This document shows, in pieces, positions 27,131 to 35,945 of a DNA stretch of 64,000 nt (position 1 is its first letter; each line of letters opens with the position of its first letter). The notes under the pieces are model-generated. The model did not search any database, was not told the DNA's origin, and saw only the letters and a program-made list of their open reading frames with translations. The stretch is taken from positions 1 to 64,000 of the forward strand of contig JAGBQJ010000049.1 of assembly GCA_017632935.1 (NCBI GenBank). Direction: 5' to 3'. A program made the position numbers and the translations under genes. Origin of the DNA: Bacteroidales bacterium (GTDB lineage: Bacteria; Bacteroidota; Bacteroidia; Bacteroidales; F082).

Positions 27131-27138
27131 CAAAGATA
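27131..27138 (-). promoter_or_regulatory. -7 box of the Fur-family gene
   Basis: The minus strand reads TATCTTTG, 23 bases before the ATG at 27107. The expected -33 region falls near 27158-27161, right beside the palindrome at 27162-27179. Confidence 0.6.
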
Positions 27139-27161
27139 AGAAAACTTTTGAGACTGATTCT

Positions 27162-27179
27162 AAATAATGCGCATTATTT
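27162..27179. promoter_or_regulatory. 18-bp perfect palindrome, candidate operator
   Basis: AAATAATGC/GCATTATTT is fully self-complementary and ends one base before the rsh stop codon triplet. Its A+T-rich dyad form resembles Fur/PerR-type boxes. It could also help terminate rsh transcription, though its core is weak. Confidence 0.5.
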
Positions 27180-29372
27180 TTAATTGCTCTTGCGCACCAC
27201 TTTTTGGATCTCCTTCAGTTGGTTCAGTTTGGCGATGAGGTCGTCGAGTTCCTTGGTGTTGTGCACGTAGATGGATATGGCGGCTTCCACCACGTCCTGC
27301 TTGGCTTCCATGTGGAGCGAGTGCAGGTTGAGTTGCATCTCGTTGGAGAGCAGGTTGGTCATGCGGTTGAGCAGACCCTTGGTGTCCAAAGCCGTGATTT
27401 TCAACTCGGCGAGGAAAGCAATCTCGCTCTTGGGCTGCCATTTGGCCTTCACGATGTTGTTGCCGAACCGCGAAGAGAGTTGGATGGCCTTGGGGCAGTT
27501 GCTCCTGTGGATTTGCAGCGGTTCGCCAGGGAAGCTGAAAGCGATGACATCGTCGCCAGGGATGGGGTTGCAGCAGGTGGAGACGTTGAAGTCGAACTCG
27601 CCCGAGGTGGTGATGGACGGCGTCTCGTCCTTATCCTTGCTGCTGTTGCCCAAGAGGCCGAAGGTGATGTAACGCACAAAGCTACCGTTTGATTGTGGCT
27701 TCAGCACGCTGCGGATAAGGCGCTCGTCGATTTTGCCTATGGCCACATTGTAATAAAAATCAATGGTACTGGTCAATTTCTCGGCTGCCATCACTTCGTT
27801 GCGGTTGACTTTCGAGGGCTCCATGTCGAGTTTCTTCATGATAGCCTCGTACTTCTGTTCGCCTTCTTCGCGGAAAGTGCGGCGGTATTCCTTGATGCCG
27901 CTCTTGAGGCGCGACTTGGCCGTGGCCGTGGCGAGGAACTCGAACCATTTCTCTTGCGGGTGCTGCGACTCGGAGGTGATGATTTCCACTTGGTCACCCT
28001 TGGTGAGCTTGCGGTCGAGTTGCGCCAGCTGATTGTTGACGTTGGCCGCGATGCTGTGGTCGCCGATTTCGCTGTGGATATAATAGGCGAAGTCGAGCAC
28101 GGTGGAGCCTTTGGGCAAGGTGATCATCTTGCCTTGAGGCGTGAAGACGTAGATTTCGTCTGAAAAGAGGTCAAGTTTGAAGTTGTCGACGAACTCGATG
28201 GCGTTGTCCGACTCGCTGCCGATGAGGTTCTGGGCTTTCTTTAACCATTCGTCGAAGCCGCTTTCGGTCTTGTCGTCGTCGGTCTTGAACTTCCAGTAGG
28301 CACCGAAGCCCTTCTCGGCAATCTCCTCCATGCGTTGGCTGCGGATCTGCACTTCCACCCAGTTGCCGGTCTGGCCCATTACCACAGCGTGTAAGCTCTC
28401 GTAACCGTTGGCTTTCGGGAACGAGATCCAATCCTTCAGTTTCTTGGTGTAGGGACGGTAACAATTGGTGAGCACGGCATAGATTTTCCAACACTCCATG
28501 CGTTCCTGCTCTTTCGGACAGTCGGTAATGAGGCGGACGATGAAAGAACCATAGAGGTCTTCGAATGCCAACTCCTTGTCCATCATGCGTTTCCATACTG
28601 AGTTGACCGAGCGTTCCTTGATCTCGGCTCTGGCTTTGATGCCATTCTTTGCCAATTCGGCCTCTATTGGAGCAATGAAGTCGCGCAGTTCGCCCATGCG
28701 TTTGCCGCGCACATCATCCATGCGTTTGCGGATGTTGTAATAGATGGTGGGGTTGGTATATTTCAGCGACAGGTCTTCCAACTCGATTTCGATGGCATGG
28801 AGGCCGAGACGATAGGCGAGGGGCGCATAGATATAGGTGGTCTCCGAGGCGATCTTCAGCTGCTTGTGCTTGGGCATCGAGTCCAAGGTGCGCATGTTGT
28901 GGAGGCGGTCGGAGAGCTTGATGAGCACCACACGGATGTCGTACGACAGCGAAGAGATGACCTTCTTGAAGTTCTCGGCCTGAGCGCTCTCGGCGCCTTC
29001 CAGGTTTTCGAACTTGGTGAGGCCGTCCACCACGCGTGACACCTTCTCACCAAACATCTCGCGGATGTCATCGAGGGTGTATTTTGTGTCTTCCACCACG
29101 TCGTGCAGTAGCGCGCAGATGATGGAAGTGCGGCCCAGTCCTATGTCGGATGCGGCGATGGTGGCCACCTCAATGGGATGGTAGATATAAGGCTCACCCG
29201 AGCGGCGGCGTTGGTCCTTGTGGGCCTCCACGGCGAAGTAAAAAGCCTTGTTGACCATCTCGAGGTCAGCGGCTTCCTTGCGCGTCTGCCAAGCGTCGAG
29301 AAGGCGCTGGTGTCGTCGCTCGATTTCTTCTTTCTCTTCTTTGGAATAGGTGTCGGGTAAAATGGGCGTCAT
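27180..29372 (-). CDS. rsh: Bifunctional (p)ppGpp synthetase/hydrolase (RelA/SpoT homologue)
   Basis: The 730-residue protein makes and degrades the stringent-response alarmone (p)ppGpp. The order is: HD hydrolase domain (about 45-200) with 'ICALLHDVVEDTKY' intact; synthetase domain (about 235-370) with 'ERSVNSVWKRMMDK', 'YGSFIVRLI' and 'GYESLHAVVMG'; TGS domain (about 400-465, 'VFTPQGKMITLPKGSTVLDF'); a Cys/His-containing segment ('STCCNPIPGDDVIAF', 'IHRSNCPKA'); and a C-terminal ACT domain. Both catalytic domains look intact, so a long bifunctional Rsh is likely. ATG 29372 is preferred to an in-frame TTG two codons upstream. The promoter is divergent from the zinc-ribbon gene at 29511. Confidence 0.95.
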   Translation of the reverse strand: MTPILPDTYSKEEKEEIERRHQRLLDAWQTRKEAADLEMVNKAFYFAVEAHKDQRRRSGEPYIYHPIEVATIAASDIGLGRTSIICALLHDVVEDTKYTLDDIREMFGEKVSRVVDGLTKFENLEGAESAQAENFKKVISSLSYDIRVVLIKLSDRLHNMRTLDSMPKHKQLKIASETTYIYAPLAYRLGLHAIEIELEDLSLKYTNPTIYYNIRKRMDDVRGKRMGELRDFIAPIEAELAKNGIKARAEIKERSVNSVWKRMMDKELAFEDLYGSFIVRLITDCPKEQERMECWKIYAVLTNCYRPYTKKLKDWISFPKANGYESLHAVVMGQTGNWVEVQIRSQRMEEIAEKGFGAYWKFKTDDDKTESGFDEWLKKAQNLIGSESDNAIEFVDNFKLDLFSDEIYVFTPQGKMITLPKGSTVLDFAYYIHSEIGDHSIAANVNNQLAQLDRKLTKGDQVEIITSESQHPQEKWFEFLATATAKSRLKSGIKEYRRTFREEGEQKYEAIMKKLDMEPSKVNRNEVMAAEKLTSTIDFYYNVAIGKIDERLIRSVLKPQSNGSFVRYITFGLLGNSSKDKDETPSITTSGEFDFNVSTCCNPIPGDDVIAFSFPGEPLQIHRSNCPKAIQLSSRFGNNIVKAKWQPKSEIAFLAELKITALDTKGLLNRMTNLLSNEMQLNLHSLHMEAKQDVVEAAISIYVHNTKELDDLIAKLNQLKEIQKVVRKSN

Positions 29373-29395
29373 AGGCAATCTTCTTTTTCAGACCG

Positions 29396-29403
29396 CAAAA
29401 TTA
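29396..29403 (-). promoter_or_regulatory. -7 box of rsh
   Basis: The minus strand reads TAATTTTG, 23 bases before the start codon at 29372. Confidence 0.6.
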
Positions 29404-29477
29404 GGCATAATCCTTTGTTTGTTTGGCATTTTGTAGGGATTTTTTTTGATATCTTTAAGCTTTTCCGGAAAAAAGTG

Positions 29478-29485
29478 TACCTTTG
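29478..29485 (+). promoter_or_regulatory. -7 box of the zinc-ribbon gene
   Basis: TACCTTTG, with TTTA at 29454-29457 in the -33 position (20-base spacer). The start codon at 29511 lies 25 bases downstream. Confidence 0.6.
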
Positions 29486-29510
29486 CCCCAAATTCAATAC
29501 GATAAATTCT

Positions 29511-30005
29511 ATGAGCGGATACAAAAAATGCCCGTTTTGTGGCGAACAGATTCCTGAAGATGCCGTAAAGTGTATGTATTGCACGGCATGGCTGAACGAA
29601 CCACGTCCCTACCAAGCTCCTGGAAATGAAGGTGCTCCGGTGTATCAACAACCTGGGTATCAAGGAGCTGCGCCTATGGCTAATGTATATGTCAACGCAG
29701 TCCAACCTCAAGCAGCGGTAGCCCAGCCTCAAGTTGCAAAACGTAAAAACGGCATCGGGACCACAGGTCTCGTGTTTTCCATCCTCAGCTTGGTGTTCTG
29801 CTGGGTGCCCTTCCTCGATTTGCTGTTTTGGTTCCTTGGTTTCCTGTTCTCATTCATCGGCGTTTTCAAACGTCCCAAAGGCGTCGCCATCGCAGGCTTG
29901 GTTATCGCGGTAATCAGCTTGGTGGTCATCATCTGTCTTTGGGCTGCACTGGGAACGGCATTCCTAGAGTCCAGCATTTGGGACGACTTGCTTTATTCCT
30001 ATTGA
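29511..30005 (+). CDS. Zinc-ribbon membrane protein (DUF4190-like)
   Basis: The 164-residue protein has an N-terminal zinc ribbon with two Cys pairs ('[18 protein letters not shown]'), a Pro/Gln/Ala-rich linker (about 25-75) and a C-terminal membrane domain with two or three hydrophobic segments ('[16 protein letters not shown]', '[16 protein letters not shown]', '[20 protein letters not shown]'). This arrangement is common in Bacteroidales; the role is not known. ATG 29511 is chosen because the zinc ribbon begins a few residues later and the -7 box lies 25 bases upstream; longer in-frame starts would precede the promoter. It is a single gene in front of lepA. Confidence 0.75.
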   Translation: MSGYKKCPFCGEQIPEDAVKCMYCTAWLNEPRPYQAPGNEGAPVYQQPGYQGAAPMANVYVNAVQPQAAVAQPQVAKRKNGIGTTGLVFSILSLVFCWVPFLDLLFWFLGFLFSFIGVFKRPKGVAIAGLVIAVISLVVIICLWAALGTAFLESSIWDDLLYSY

Positions 30006-30062
30006 TAAAAGCCGCCCATGCCTTTCATGCGTTTTTTCTGAGGCCGCAAACGAAAATTTTTC

Positions 30063-30070
30063 TATTTTTG
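30063..30070 (+). promoter_or_regulatory. -7 box of lepA, very close to the start codon
   Basis: TATTTTTG ends only eight bases before the lepA ATG at 30079. If the usual 4-8 base distance from box to transcription start holds, the leader would be about 0-5 nucleotides long. Confidence 0.5.
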
Positions 30071-30078
30071 CGGCCATA

Positions 30079-31866
30079 ATGAAAAACATCCGAAATTTCT
30101 GCATCATAGCCCATATCGACCATGGTAAATCTACCTTGGCCGATAGGCTTTTGGAACTCACCCATACGCTTAACGACAAGGAACTCGTCGACCAGGTGCT
30201 TGACGACATGGATCTTGAGCGCGAGCGCGGCATCACCATCAAGAGCCACGCCATCCAAATGAAATACAATTATAAGGGCGAGGAATACACCCTTAATCTC
30301 ATCGATACTCCCGGCCACGTCGACTTCTCCTACGAGGTGTCGCGCAGCATCGCTGCCTGCGAAGGTGCTTTGCTGGTGGTGGATGCCACGCAAGGCATTC
30401 AGGCCCAGACGATTGCTAACCTTTATTCTGCCCTCGAGCACGACCTCGAAATCATCCCCGTGATGAATAAAATTGACATGGAGAGTGCCATGGTCGACAT
30501 CGTGGAAGACCAGATGGTGGACCTCTTGGGCTGCGACCCGAGTGAGATCCTGAAGGTCAGCGCCCGTACGGGCGAAGGCGTGCCTGCTGTGCTTGACGCC
30601 ATCGTGGAGCGTATCCCCTGCCCGAAAGGCGACCCCGAAGCACCACTTCAAGCCCTCATCTTCGACTCGGTGTTCAACTCGTTCCGTGGCATCATCGCCT
30701 ATTTCCGTATTATGAACGGCACCATGCGCACCAATGACCTCGTCAAGTTTTTCGCCACAGGCAAGGAGTACCATGCCGACGAAATTGGTGTGTTGCAACT
30801 GAAGCAAGTGCCTAAAGATGTGCTTTGTGCGGGTGACGTGGGTTACATCATCTCGGGCATCAAGACCTCGAAGGAGGTCAAGGTGGGCGACACCATCACC
30901 CATGTCGAACGTCCCTGCGCCGAGCCGGTGGCGGGTTTTGAGAACGTCAAACCCATGCTGTTTGCGGGTATCTATCCCGTCGACGCAGACGACTATGAGG
31001 AGTTGCGTGCTTCGTTGGAGAAACTGCAACTCAACGACGCCTCCTTGGTTTGGGAGCCCGAATCGTCAGCAGCTCTTGGTTTCGGCTTCCGTTGCGGCTT
31101 CTTGGGTCTCTTGCACATGGAGATTGTGCAGGAACGCCTCGACCGTGAGTTCGACATGGATGTCATCACCACGGTACCCAACGTCTCGTTCAAATGTTTC
31201 AAAACCGACGGCGAGATGATTGAGGTGCACAACCCCAGCGGCCTGCCCGAGGTGACCAAGATTGACCATATCGAAGAGCCTTATATCCTCGCGCAGATTA
31301 TCTCGAAGAACGACTTCACCGGTCCCATCATGACGCTCTGCATCGACCGTCGTGGCGTGCTGAAGAACCAGGTCTACCTCTCCACCGACCGTGTGGAGCT
31401 GACCTTCCAGATGCCGTTGAGCGAGATTGTCTTCGACTTCTATGACAAACTGAAATCCATCTCGAAGGGCTATGCCTCCTTCGACTACCATATCGCTGGC
31501 TATCAGGATGCCGACTTGGTGAAACTGGACATCATGCTCAACGGTGAGTCCGTCGATGCCTTGTCTACTTTGATTCACCGTGGCCATGCCTACGAGTTCG
31601 GCCGTCGCATGTGCGAGAAACTGAAGGAATTGATCCCTCGTCACCAGTTCGATATTGCCATCCAGGCGGCCATCGGCGCGAAGATCATCGCCCGCGAGAC
31701 GGTGCGTCAGGTGCGTAAGGACGTGACGGCGAAGTGCTACGGCGGCGACGTCTCCCGTAAGCGCAAGCTGTTGGAGAAACAGAAAGCCGGCAAGAAACGT
31801 ATGCGTCAAATCGGCAATGTCGAAGTGCCGCAGTCGGCATTTCTGGCCGTTCTTAAACTCGATTGA
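30079..31866 (+). CDS. lepA: Elongation factor 4 (LepA)
   Basis: LepA is a ribosome-associated GTPase that affects translation under stress and ribosome assembly. The 595-residue protein matches the family length. It has G1 '[14 protein letters not shown]', '[12 protein letters not shown]', G4 'NKIDME', domain II, the EF-G-like domains III and V, and the LepA-specific C-terminal domain with '[19 protein letters not shown]'. The start is certain because '[17 protein letters not shown]' aligns with the conserved N-terminus. The promoter box lies unusually near the ATG. It is followed by 37 bases of CTCTAAA-type repeat and then dprA. Confidence 0.97.
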   Translation: MKNIRNFCIIAHIDHGKSTLADRLLELTHTLNDKELVDQVLDDMDLERERGITIKSHAIQMKYNYKGEEYTLNLIDTPGHVDFSYEVSRSIAACEGALLVVDATQGIQAQTIANLYSALEHDLEIIPVMNKIDMESAMVDIVEDQMVDLLGCDPSEILKVSARTGEGVPAVLDAIVERIPCPKGDPEAPLQALIFDSVFNSFRGIIAYFRIMNGTMRTNDLVKFFATGKEYHADEIGVLQLKQVPKDVLCAGDVGYIISGIKTSKEVKVGDTITHVERPCAEPVAGFENVKPMLFAGIYPVDADDYEELRASLEKLQLNDASLVWEPESSAALGFGFRCGFLGLLHMEIVQERLDREFDMDVITTVPNVSFKCFKTDGEMIEVHNPSGLPEVTKIDHIEEPYILAQIISKNDFTGPIMTLCIDRRGVLKNQVYLSTDRVELTFQMPLSEIVFDFYDKLKSISKGYASFDYHIAGYQDADLVKLDIMLNGESVDALSTLIHRGHAYEFGRRMCEKLKELIPRHQFDIAIQAAIGAKIIARETVRQVRKDVTAKCYGGDVSRKRKLLEKQKAGKKRMRQIGNVEVPQSAFLAVLKLD

Positions 31867-31868
31867 TC

Positions 31869-31903
31869 CATCTCTAAACTCTAAACTCTCAACTCTAAAC
31901 TAA
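31869..31903. repeat. CTCTAAA heptad tract before dprA
   Basis: Tandem degenerate CTCTAAA units fill the lepA-dprA gap and run up to the start codon. The same unit recurs at 42981-43013 and, inverted, at 39364-39385. Confidence 0.7.
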
Positions 31904-33001
31904 ATGCATCCCTTGCAATACCAAATAGCCCTAACCCTTCTCCCTGGTATCGGTGATATCAGCGGGAAGAAATTCGTGCAGTATTGCGGCAGCGCCGAGG
32001 CCATCTTCAAGGAGACGCGCAAGTCGCTGGAGAAGATCACAGGCATGCGTGAGGCATCCATCGACGCCATTTGCAAGCCCAAGGAATACCTGAAGAGGGC
32101 AGAGGAGGAGATCGCCTTCGTCGAGAAAAACGGTATACAGCCTTTGTTTTTCTTGGATGCTGACTATCCGCGCCGACTGTCACAATGCGATGATGCCCCG
32201 ATGATGCTGTATTACAAAGGCAAGGCTAACCTCAACGCCAACCGCGTGGTGGCCGTCGTTGGCACACGTAACATCACGGAATACGGCAAGGAGAACTGCA
32301 ATCAACTGGTGGAGGATTTGAAGGAGGACAACGTGTTGATTATAAGTGGTTTGGCATACGGTGTTGACACTTGTGCGCACAAGGCTTCCGTGAAACAAGG
32401 TATCCCGACAGTTGGGGTGATGGGTAGCGGCATGCAGCAGATTTATCCCGTTCCGAACAAGAAACTGGCCTCAGACATGATTGAACATGGCGGCGGTATT
32501 CTCACCGAGTGCATGAGCGGCACCTTGCCTGACCGCGAGAACTTCCCGCGTCGTAACCGCATCATCGCGGGCATGGCGGATGCCGTGGTCGTGATCGAGT
32601 CGGCGATGAAAGGCGGCTCGTTGATTACGGCCGACTTGGCCAACTCGTACAGCCGCGATGTGTTTGCCTATCCCGGCCGCGTGATGGACCTATACAGCCA
32701 AGGCTGCAACTACCTCATTCGCACCAACCGCGCCCACCTCATGGAGAGTGTGCTTAACCTGCGCTACATCATGCGCTGGGACTCGGAGTCGAAGACGGAG
32801 AAACAAACGGCCTTGTTCCGCGAGTTCACCGCCGAGGAAAAACTCATCATGGACTGCTTTGGCTCAAGTGCGGTCATCAACCTCGACGACATCATCGTGA
32901 AGACGGAACTGCCGACCACGAAGATAGCGGCTATCTTATTAACCTTGGAATTCGACGGCGTGCTGATGGCACTGCCAGGCAAAAGATACCAGAAATGTTA
33001 G
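31904..33001 (+). CDS. dprA: DNA-processing protein DprA
   Basis: DprA loads RecA on incoming single-stranded DNA during transformation and is also kept widely in non-competent species. The 365-residue protein has an N-terminal helix-hairpin-helix/SAM-like part (about 1-75), the Rossmann-like DprA core (about 80-290) with 'VVAVVGTRNITEYG', 'VLIISGLAYGVDTCAH', 'GVMGSGMQQIYP' and 'NFPRRNRIIAGMADAVVV', and a C-terminal winged-helix domain (about 305-365). The 3' end overlaps rsgA by seven bases. It has normal length. Confidence 0.95.
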   Translation: MHPLQYQIALTLLPGIGDISGKKFVQYCGSAEAIFKETRKSLEKITGMREASIDAICKPKEYLKRAEEEIAFVEKNGIQPLFFLDADYPRRLSQCDDAPMMLYYKGKANLNANRVVAVVGTRNITEYGKENCNQLVEDLKEDNVLIISGLAYGVDTCAHKASVKQGIPTVGVMGSGMQQIYPVPNKKLASDMIEHGGGILTECMSGTLPDRENFPRRNRIIAGMADAVVVIESAMKGGSLITADLANSYSRDVFAYPGRVMDLYSQGCNYLIRTNRAHLMESVLNLRYIMRWDSESKTEKQTALFREFTAEEKLIMDCFGSSAVINLDDIIVKTELPTTKIAAILLTLEFDGVLMALPGKRYQKC

Positions 33002-33933
33002 GCAAGGTCATCAAATCGACGGGCAGCTGGTACATCGTCCTTGACGAACAGGGACGGCAGTGGGAGTGTCGCCTGCGCGGCAAGATCCGCTTGGACGGCA
33101 TCCGCTCCACCAACCCCGTGGCGGTGGGCGACAACGTGCAGTTTGAGCAAGAGCCTGGCAAGGAGACCGGCGTCATCAAGAAGATTGAGCCGCGCGATAA
33201 TGTGATTGTCCGTCAGTCGGTCAACCTGAGCAAGGCCTCGCACATCATTGCCGCCAACGTTGACTTAGCCATCGTGGTGGCCACCATTGCGCAGCCGCGC
33301 ACCTCCACGGGTTTCATCGACCGTTTTCTGGTTACTGCCGAAGCCTATCACATCCCCGCTGCCTTGATTTTCAACAAGTGTGACCTTTACACCGACGAGC
33401 AAATAGGGGAGATGTGCGTGTTGATGGAATACTACCAAAGCCTCGGCTACACCTCATTCGGCGTCTCGGCCAAGACAGGCTTCCAAATCGACCAACTCAA
33501 AGCCTTGATGCAAGACAAGATTTGTCTGTTTTCGGGTCATTCTGGCGTGGGCAAGTCGGCCCTCGTGAATGCTCTCGATCCCTCGTTGAACGTTCGTATC
33601 GGCGCCATCTCCGACTATCATGAGAAAGGCAAGCACACGACCACCTTCGCCGAGATGCATCATCTTGACTTTGGTGCGTGGATTGTGGATACGCCTGGTA
33701 TTAAGGAGTTTGTGCTGTACGACCTTGAGAAAGAGACACTTGCACAGCGTTTCCCAGAGATGCGCAACCTGATGAGCGAGTGCCGTTTCGCCAACTGCAC
33801 CCATACCCATGAACCAGGTTGTGCGGTGAAGGAAGCCGTCGAGCGCGGCGACATCGCCGACTGGCGTTATGTGAATTACATCCGCATGATGACGGATGAG
33901 AGCCATGATTCAGTAAAAGAAGAAGGAATATGA
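32995..33933 (+). CDS. rsgA: Ribosome small subunit GTPase RsgA
   Basis: RsgA is a circularly permuted GTPase that checks maturation of the 30S subunit. The 312-residue protein has an N-terminal OB-fold (about 1-75), then permuted G motifs: G4 'FNKCDLY' comes before G1 'GHSGVGKSALVNAL', followed by the switch region and G3 'DTPGIKEF'. A C-terminal zinc finger is visible as 'ECRFANCTHTHEPGC'. It overlaps dprA at its start and nadK at its stop (ATGA), so the three genes are translationally coupled. Confidence 0.96.
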   Translation: MLGKVIKSTGSWYIVLDEQGRQWECRLRGKIRLDGIRSTNPVAVGDNVQFEQEPGKETGVIKKIEPRDNVIVRQSVNLSKASHIIAANVDLAIVVATIAQPRTSTGFIDRFLVTAEAYHIPAALIFNKCDLYTDEQIGEMCVLMEYYQSLGYTSFGVSAKTGFQIDQLKALMQDKICLFSGHSGVGKSALVNALDPSLNVRIGAISDYHEKGKHTTTFAEMHHLDFGAWIVDTPGIKEFVLYDLEKETLAQRFPEMRNLMSECRFANCTHTHEPGCAVKEAVERGDIADWRYVNYIRMMTDESHDSVKEEGI

Positions 33934-34802
33934 AAATCGCCTTATTTGGAAAGACCCTAGCCCCTGAGAACGGGGAATATATGCGACAGTTGTTCAAGGA
34001 GCTGGCCGACCATCAGGTTGAAATCCTTGTGTTCAAACCTTTCGCCGACATTGTCGCTGCCTACGTCCCCGAAGGCGTGCATTACAGCGTTTTCCAATCC
34101 CATGCCGACCTGAAGGCCGACCTGCTGTTTTCCATCGGCGGCGACGGCACTATCCTTGACACGGTGCCTTATGTTCTCGACACGGGCATTCCAGTGGTGG
34201 GTATCAACATGGGCCGTCTAGGTTTCCTCTCCAGCATCTCGAAAAACGAGATCACTATGGCGGTCAACAGTGTGCTCACTGGCGAGTACACCGTCGAGCA
34301 GCGTACGCTCCTGGAATTGGTCTCGCCCGAGAAGGTCTTCGATGATGTGAAATACGCCCTCAACGAGTTGAATGTCATCCGTAACCCTGAACATAGTTTG
34401 TTGGCCATCAAGGTGTTTGTCGACGATATCTACCTCAACACTTATTGGGGCGACGGCATCCTCTTGGCCACCCCGACGGGCTCCACTGCTTATTCGTTGA
34501 GTGCCGGCGGTCCCATCATTGCACCCAATGCGAAGAACTTCGTCATCACGCCTATCGCCACGCACAATCTCACCGTGCGCCCTGTCGTCATCCCCGACGA
34601 TAGCACCATCCGCATACAGGTGGAAGGCCGCGAGAAGAAGTTTGTGTTCAGCATGGACTCAAGGAGTTGTACCTTAGATACTTCCGTGCAGCTTGAGGTG
34701 CGCAAGGCGAGTTTCAGCCTCAACCTTGTCAGAATGCGTGGCGAGGACTTCTTCGGCACTATCCGCAACAAGTTGATGTGGGGAAAAGACAATAGAAATT
34801 GA
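33930..34802 (+). CDS. nadK: NAD kinase
   Basis: NadK phosphorylates NAD to NADP. The 290-residue protein carries the diagnostic 'SIGGDGTILDTV', the NE-type motif in 'ALNELNVIRN', and the glycine-rich 'GDGILLATPTGSTAYSLSAG' region (quoted to 20 residues), followed by 'TVRPVVIPDDS'. The length is typical. Its start overlaps the rsgA stop as ATGA. In Bacteroidales nadK commonly precedes the porG-uppS-bamA cluster, as here. Confidence 0.96.
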   Translation: MKIALFGKTLAPENGEYMRQLFKELADHQVEILVFKPFADIVAAYVPEGVHYSVFQSHADLKADLLFSIGGDGTILDTVPYVLDTGIPVVGINMGRLGFLSSISKNEITMAVNSVLTGEYTVEQRTLLELVSPEKVFDDVKYALNELNVIRNPEHSLLAIKVFVDDIYLNTYWGDGILLATPTGSTAYSLSAGGPIIAPNAKNFVITPIATHNLTVRPVVIPDDSTIRIQVEGREKKFVFSMDSRSCTLDTSVQLEVRKASFSLNLVRMRGEDFFGTIRNKLMWGKDNRN

Positions 34803-34830
34803 TTTCTGTCGTTTTCATTAGAAAAATTCG

Positions 34831-34838
34831 TAATTTTG
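34831..34838 (+). promoter_or_regulatory. -7 box of porG
   Basis: TAATTTTG ends 12 bases before the porG start codon, so the leader would again be very short. No good -33 element is seen at normal spacing. Confidence 0.5.
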
Positions 34839-34850
34839 CAGTTTTGAATT

Positions 34851-35942
34851 ATGGTAAGAAAACTTCGTTTTTTGTTGATAATGAGCTGCTTGGCTGTTTT
34901 TGTCCAAGCCAATGCCCAATTTGACGACCCCAAAACGCTGGAAATCGGTCCTCATGCTGGCCTGAGTTACTATATGGGTGACCTCAACCCGACCTTGCCT
35001 TTTGCCATGCCGCAGCTGGAATATGGCGGCGTGGTGCGTTACAACTACAACAATCGTTGGACTTTCCGTGCCGACTATTCCAATGTCACGGTGAAGGCCG
35101 ATGACAAAATCATTAAGTGGCGTCCTGAGCGCGAATTGAACTTCACGAGCAAGATACACGACCTCAGTTTTGTCGCGGAGTTCAACTTCCTGGAATATTA
35201 TACTGGCAACCCGAAAAAGAATGTCTCGCCTTACATCTTCGGCGGCATCTCCGTGTTCTATTACACGGCCTATGCCCAAGTCGCGGATACCTTGATTGAC
35301 CTCAGCGACCACCTGACGGAACCTGCTCCCACTGACCCAAAATGGTACGACAAAGCCTTTGGCAAGACCAGTCCCATCGGCATCTCCATTCCTTTCGGCA
35401 TGGGCGTGAAGTTCGCCCTTTCGAAACACATGGCTGCTACGGTGGAATGGCGCATGCAGAAGACTTTCACTGACTATCTTGACGATGTGGCCACTGTGTA
35501 TCCAGAGAAGAATGCAAGTTACGAGGATTTTCACGTTATTAAAGATTCAAATGGGAATATTATTATTGATCAAAGCTATGCCATGATTTATAACCTATCT
35601 GACCCATCGGCAACTCCCATAAAGACGCTGGTGGATCAGAATAATAATATTGCCTATCCGATTGTTGATGAGAACAAAAATATTATTTATCCCGTTGTTG
35701 TTAATAATACAATAGTTTATCCAAAATTAGATTCTAACGGGAATCAACTTGTTGATCTTAATGGAAATCCACTATATGGTGATGGTACCGATGGGAATCC
35801 AATGAAGGTGCCTACCTATTATCAAAGTGGCCAACAGCGGGGCAACTCAGCCTTCAACGATTGGTTTGGCATGTTTCGTGTTTCACTCACATGGAAATTC
35901 AACCTGCCCGATGGCAGAGGCTGTAACCTAAGCAAATTCTGA
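34851..35942 (+). CDS. porG: PorG-type T9SS outer-membrane protein with a long insertion
   Basis: A signal peptide ends at 'VQANAQFDD'. The body is an 8-stranded-type barrel with 'LEIGPHAGLSYYMGDLNP' near the N-terminus and a C-terminal strand 'FRVSLTWKFNLP', matching the DUF6089/PorG family. PorG is a component of the type IX secretion system associated with the PorK/PorN ring. The order porG-uppS-bamA-ompH-ompH supports this. Residues about 222-323 are an insertion with repeated 'D.N.N..YP' units ('NIAYPIVDENKNIIYPVV'), encoded by DNA of about 28% G+C (35641-35700) in a much richer gene. It probably forms a surface or periplasmic loop acquired separately. Confidence 0.75.
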   Translation: MVRKLRFLLIMSCLAVFVQANAQFDDPKTLEIGPHAGLSYYMGDLNPTLPFAMPQLEYGGVVRYNYNNRWTFRADYSNVTVKADDKIIKWRPERELNFTSKIHDLSFVAEFNFLEYYTGNPKKNVSPYIFGGISVFYYTAYAQVADTLIDLSDHLTEPAPTDPKWYDKAFGKTSPIGISIPFGMGVKFALSKHMAATVEWRMQKTFTDYLDDVATVYPEKNASYEDFHVIKDSNGNIIIDQSYAMIYNLSDPSATPIKTLVDQNNNIAYPIVDENKNIIYPVVVNNTIVYPKLDSNGNQLVDLNGNPLYGDGTDGNPMKVPTYYQSGQQRGNSAFNDWFGMFRVSLTWKFNLPDGRGCNLSKF

Positions 35943-35945
35943 CCT

